A stretch of 64,000 bases of DNA, taken from contig OY762444.1 of NCBI GenBank assembly GCA_963665735.1, forward strand, positions 2,604,001 to 2,668,000. The letters are read 5' to 3'. This DNA is from CATOSK01 sp963665735 (GTDB lineage Bacteria; Chloroflexota; Dehalococcoidia; Lucifugimonadales; UBA3495). The position numbers and the translations under genes were made by a program. The notes under the pieces are model-generated. The model worked only from the letters and a program-made list of their open reading frames with translations. It was not told where the DNA came from and did no database searches. Positions 63,189-64,000 of this stretch are shown here, in pieces (positions within the stretch are counted from its first letter, which is position 1; the number at the start of each line of letters is the position of its first letter).

Positions 63189-63336
63189 AAAAACGTCCGG
63201 GGACGGATGGGGTGGTGTCGCTGGGGCTTCGCACCGCTCTGCCACTGAGCTACGCTCCCCCTTGGGGGAGAACGGCGGGAATCGAACCCGCGCCCTATAC
63301 GTTCCAAATAACCCGACGGCGTCGACCCGTCCCCGG
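63189..63336 (-). ncRNA. Y-RNA-like gene 1 with tRNA-like module
   Basis: Perfect 10-bp terminal stem CCGGGGACGG / CCGTCCCCGG (63327-63336, 63197-63206) followed by TTTTT (63189-63193). T arm GCGGGTTCGATTCCCGC (63275-63291), closed acceptor hairpin around CTCCCC/GGGGAG (63255-63270), D arm TAGCTCAGTGGCAGAGC (63236-63252). It begins three bases after the Ro stop codon, so it may be transcribed with, or processed from, the Ro mRNA. Confidence 0.8.
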
Positions 63337-63338
63337 AA

Positions 63339-64000
63339 TTATTCTACTTCCCCCTCCATCACTGCTATCTGGTCGCTCCCGGCGAAGTCGGCGATGATCC
63401 GGGGCGCGGCGGCGTCAAAGCCCACCACGTCCAGCATCCCGGCGTCCTCCGGGTCGGCGATGGTGAACCCGTTGGACACCATGCCCACCACCACCAGCTT
63501 GGCGGGAATGTCCATCTCCCGGCGGTACTTCCGCAGCGCCTCGGCGGGGTGAATCTTGCCGGCCCAGGTCTCGCTGTCCGTCAGGACCACGAAGCAGTCC
63601 ACCGGGATTTTCTGGTCCAGGGCGTCCATCATCGGCAGGGCGCAGTCGGTGCCCCCGAAGGGCATCTCTTCAGTTTTCCTCATGGCGTCGGTCAGGCTGT
63701 CCCCGGCGGTGATGTCCAGGGGCGCCATCATGGCCCCGCGGTATGAGCCGTCCGACCGGGAGAATCCGGCGATGTAGTGGTTGGGCTCCCGGCGGGCAAT
63801 CGCCATGGCCATGGCTGCGGCTGCCTCCCTGGGAGTCAGTCCGGGCACCCCGGCTATCTGCCCGTAGCTCATGGAGCCGGATACGTCCACCGCCAGGTAG
63901 AACCACTTCCCCGTTTGGGGAGCGTGCTGGAAGGAACGCTCGAAGGCGGCGTCCAGGGCCTCCGTCACCTGGGGTACCGGCGTCCAGGTATTGTCACCCC
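63339..64000 (-). CDS. rsr: Ro60/Rsr (TROVE) RNA-binding protein, C-terminal part
   Basis: About 220 codons to the right edge; the frame is still open at 64000 (DNTWTPVPQVTEALDAAF), so the GTG at 63968 is not the start. The visible part is the C-terminal von Willebrand A domain of TROVE proteins with the MIDAS residues in LAVDVSGSMSYGQ, FGGTDCALPM and LTDSETWAG, and the Ro-typical IARREPNHYIAGFS. The N-terminal HEAT-repeat ring lies outside. Ro60 homologues bind Y RNAs and misfolded RNAs and work with RNA-processing enzymes; five Y-RNA-like genes follow at once. Stop TAA 63339. Confidence 0.92.
   Translation of the reverse strand, partial: GDNTWTPVPQVTEALDAAFERSFQHAPQTGKWFYLAVDVSGSMSYGQIAGVPGLTPREAAAAMAMAIARREPNHYIAGFSRSDGSYRGAMMAPLDITAGDSLTDAMRKTEEMPFGGTDCALPMMDALDQKIPVDCFVVLTDSETWAGKIHPAEALRKYRREMDIPAKLVVVGMVSNGFTIADPEDAGMLDVVGFDAAAPRIIADFAGSDQIAVMEGEVE

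Noticed and set aside
62750..63300. Three ordinary tRNA genes on the minus strand
   Set aside because: T and D arms are present but in reversed order and joined by tiny loops, and no anticodon arm is found; a Y RNA tRNA mimic explains them better.

Overview
The window is GC-rich bacterial DNA with low-complexity Thr/Pro linkers, very large fibronectin-type III surface proteins and short genes packed with ATGA stop/start overlaps. The seven blocks pairing a Ca-binding-like D-Y-D-T-D segment with GLUG repeats resemble proteins I associate with Chloroflexota, but that placement is inference; no rRNA or marker gene is present. There is no CRISPR array and no canonical tRNA.

Layout. (1) 1-25129, minus strand: one reading frame of at least 8,376 codons that starts with a signal peptide at 25129 and runs off the left edge, a giant FN3/GLUG adhesin-like protein. 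(2) 25521-27887, plus: a soluble histidine kinase with a complete OmpR-type response regulator fused to its C-terminus, divergent from the adhesin. (3) About 28.1-61.6 kb: a dense accessory region, almost all on the minus strand, containing small hypothetical proteins, a recurring N-P-x-x-W paralogue family, RNA-repair genes (Hen1 at 34.8-36.2 kb, a damaged Pnkp beside it, an RNA ligase at 38.5-39.2 kb), AAA ATPases, an SPL-like radical SAM gene, a DNA methyltransferase, a Fic-domain gene and membrane/coiled-coil proteins. Two almost identical IS5-like elements (37122-38007 and 61657-62543, opposite orientations) lie here; the first splits a small ribbon-helix-helix-like gene. Hairpin-rich repeats separate gene blocks. 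Only an EamA-like permease, a low-GC gene and a lipoprotein gene are on the plus strand. (4) 62.6-64.0 kb: a tandem cluster of five Y-RNA-like genes directly downstream of a gene for a Ro60/TROVE protein that continues past the right edge.

How it fits together. Ro-Y RNA, Hen1, Pnkp and an RNA ligase are all RNA quality-control or RNA-repair functions, so this reads as an RNA repair/surveillance island, now partly eroded. Many accessory genes carry one-base frameshifts or in-frame stops while the 25-kb adhesin frame next door is clean, so general sequencing error is not the simplest explanation. At least thirteen in-frame stops are TAG or TAA at positions where Glu fits, three of them at Glu residues that I recall as strongly conserved; whether this is decay or recoding is the main open question.
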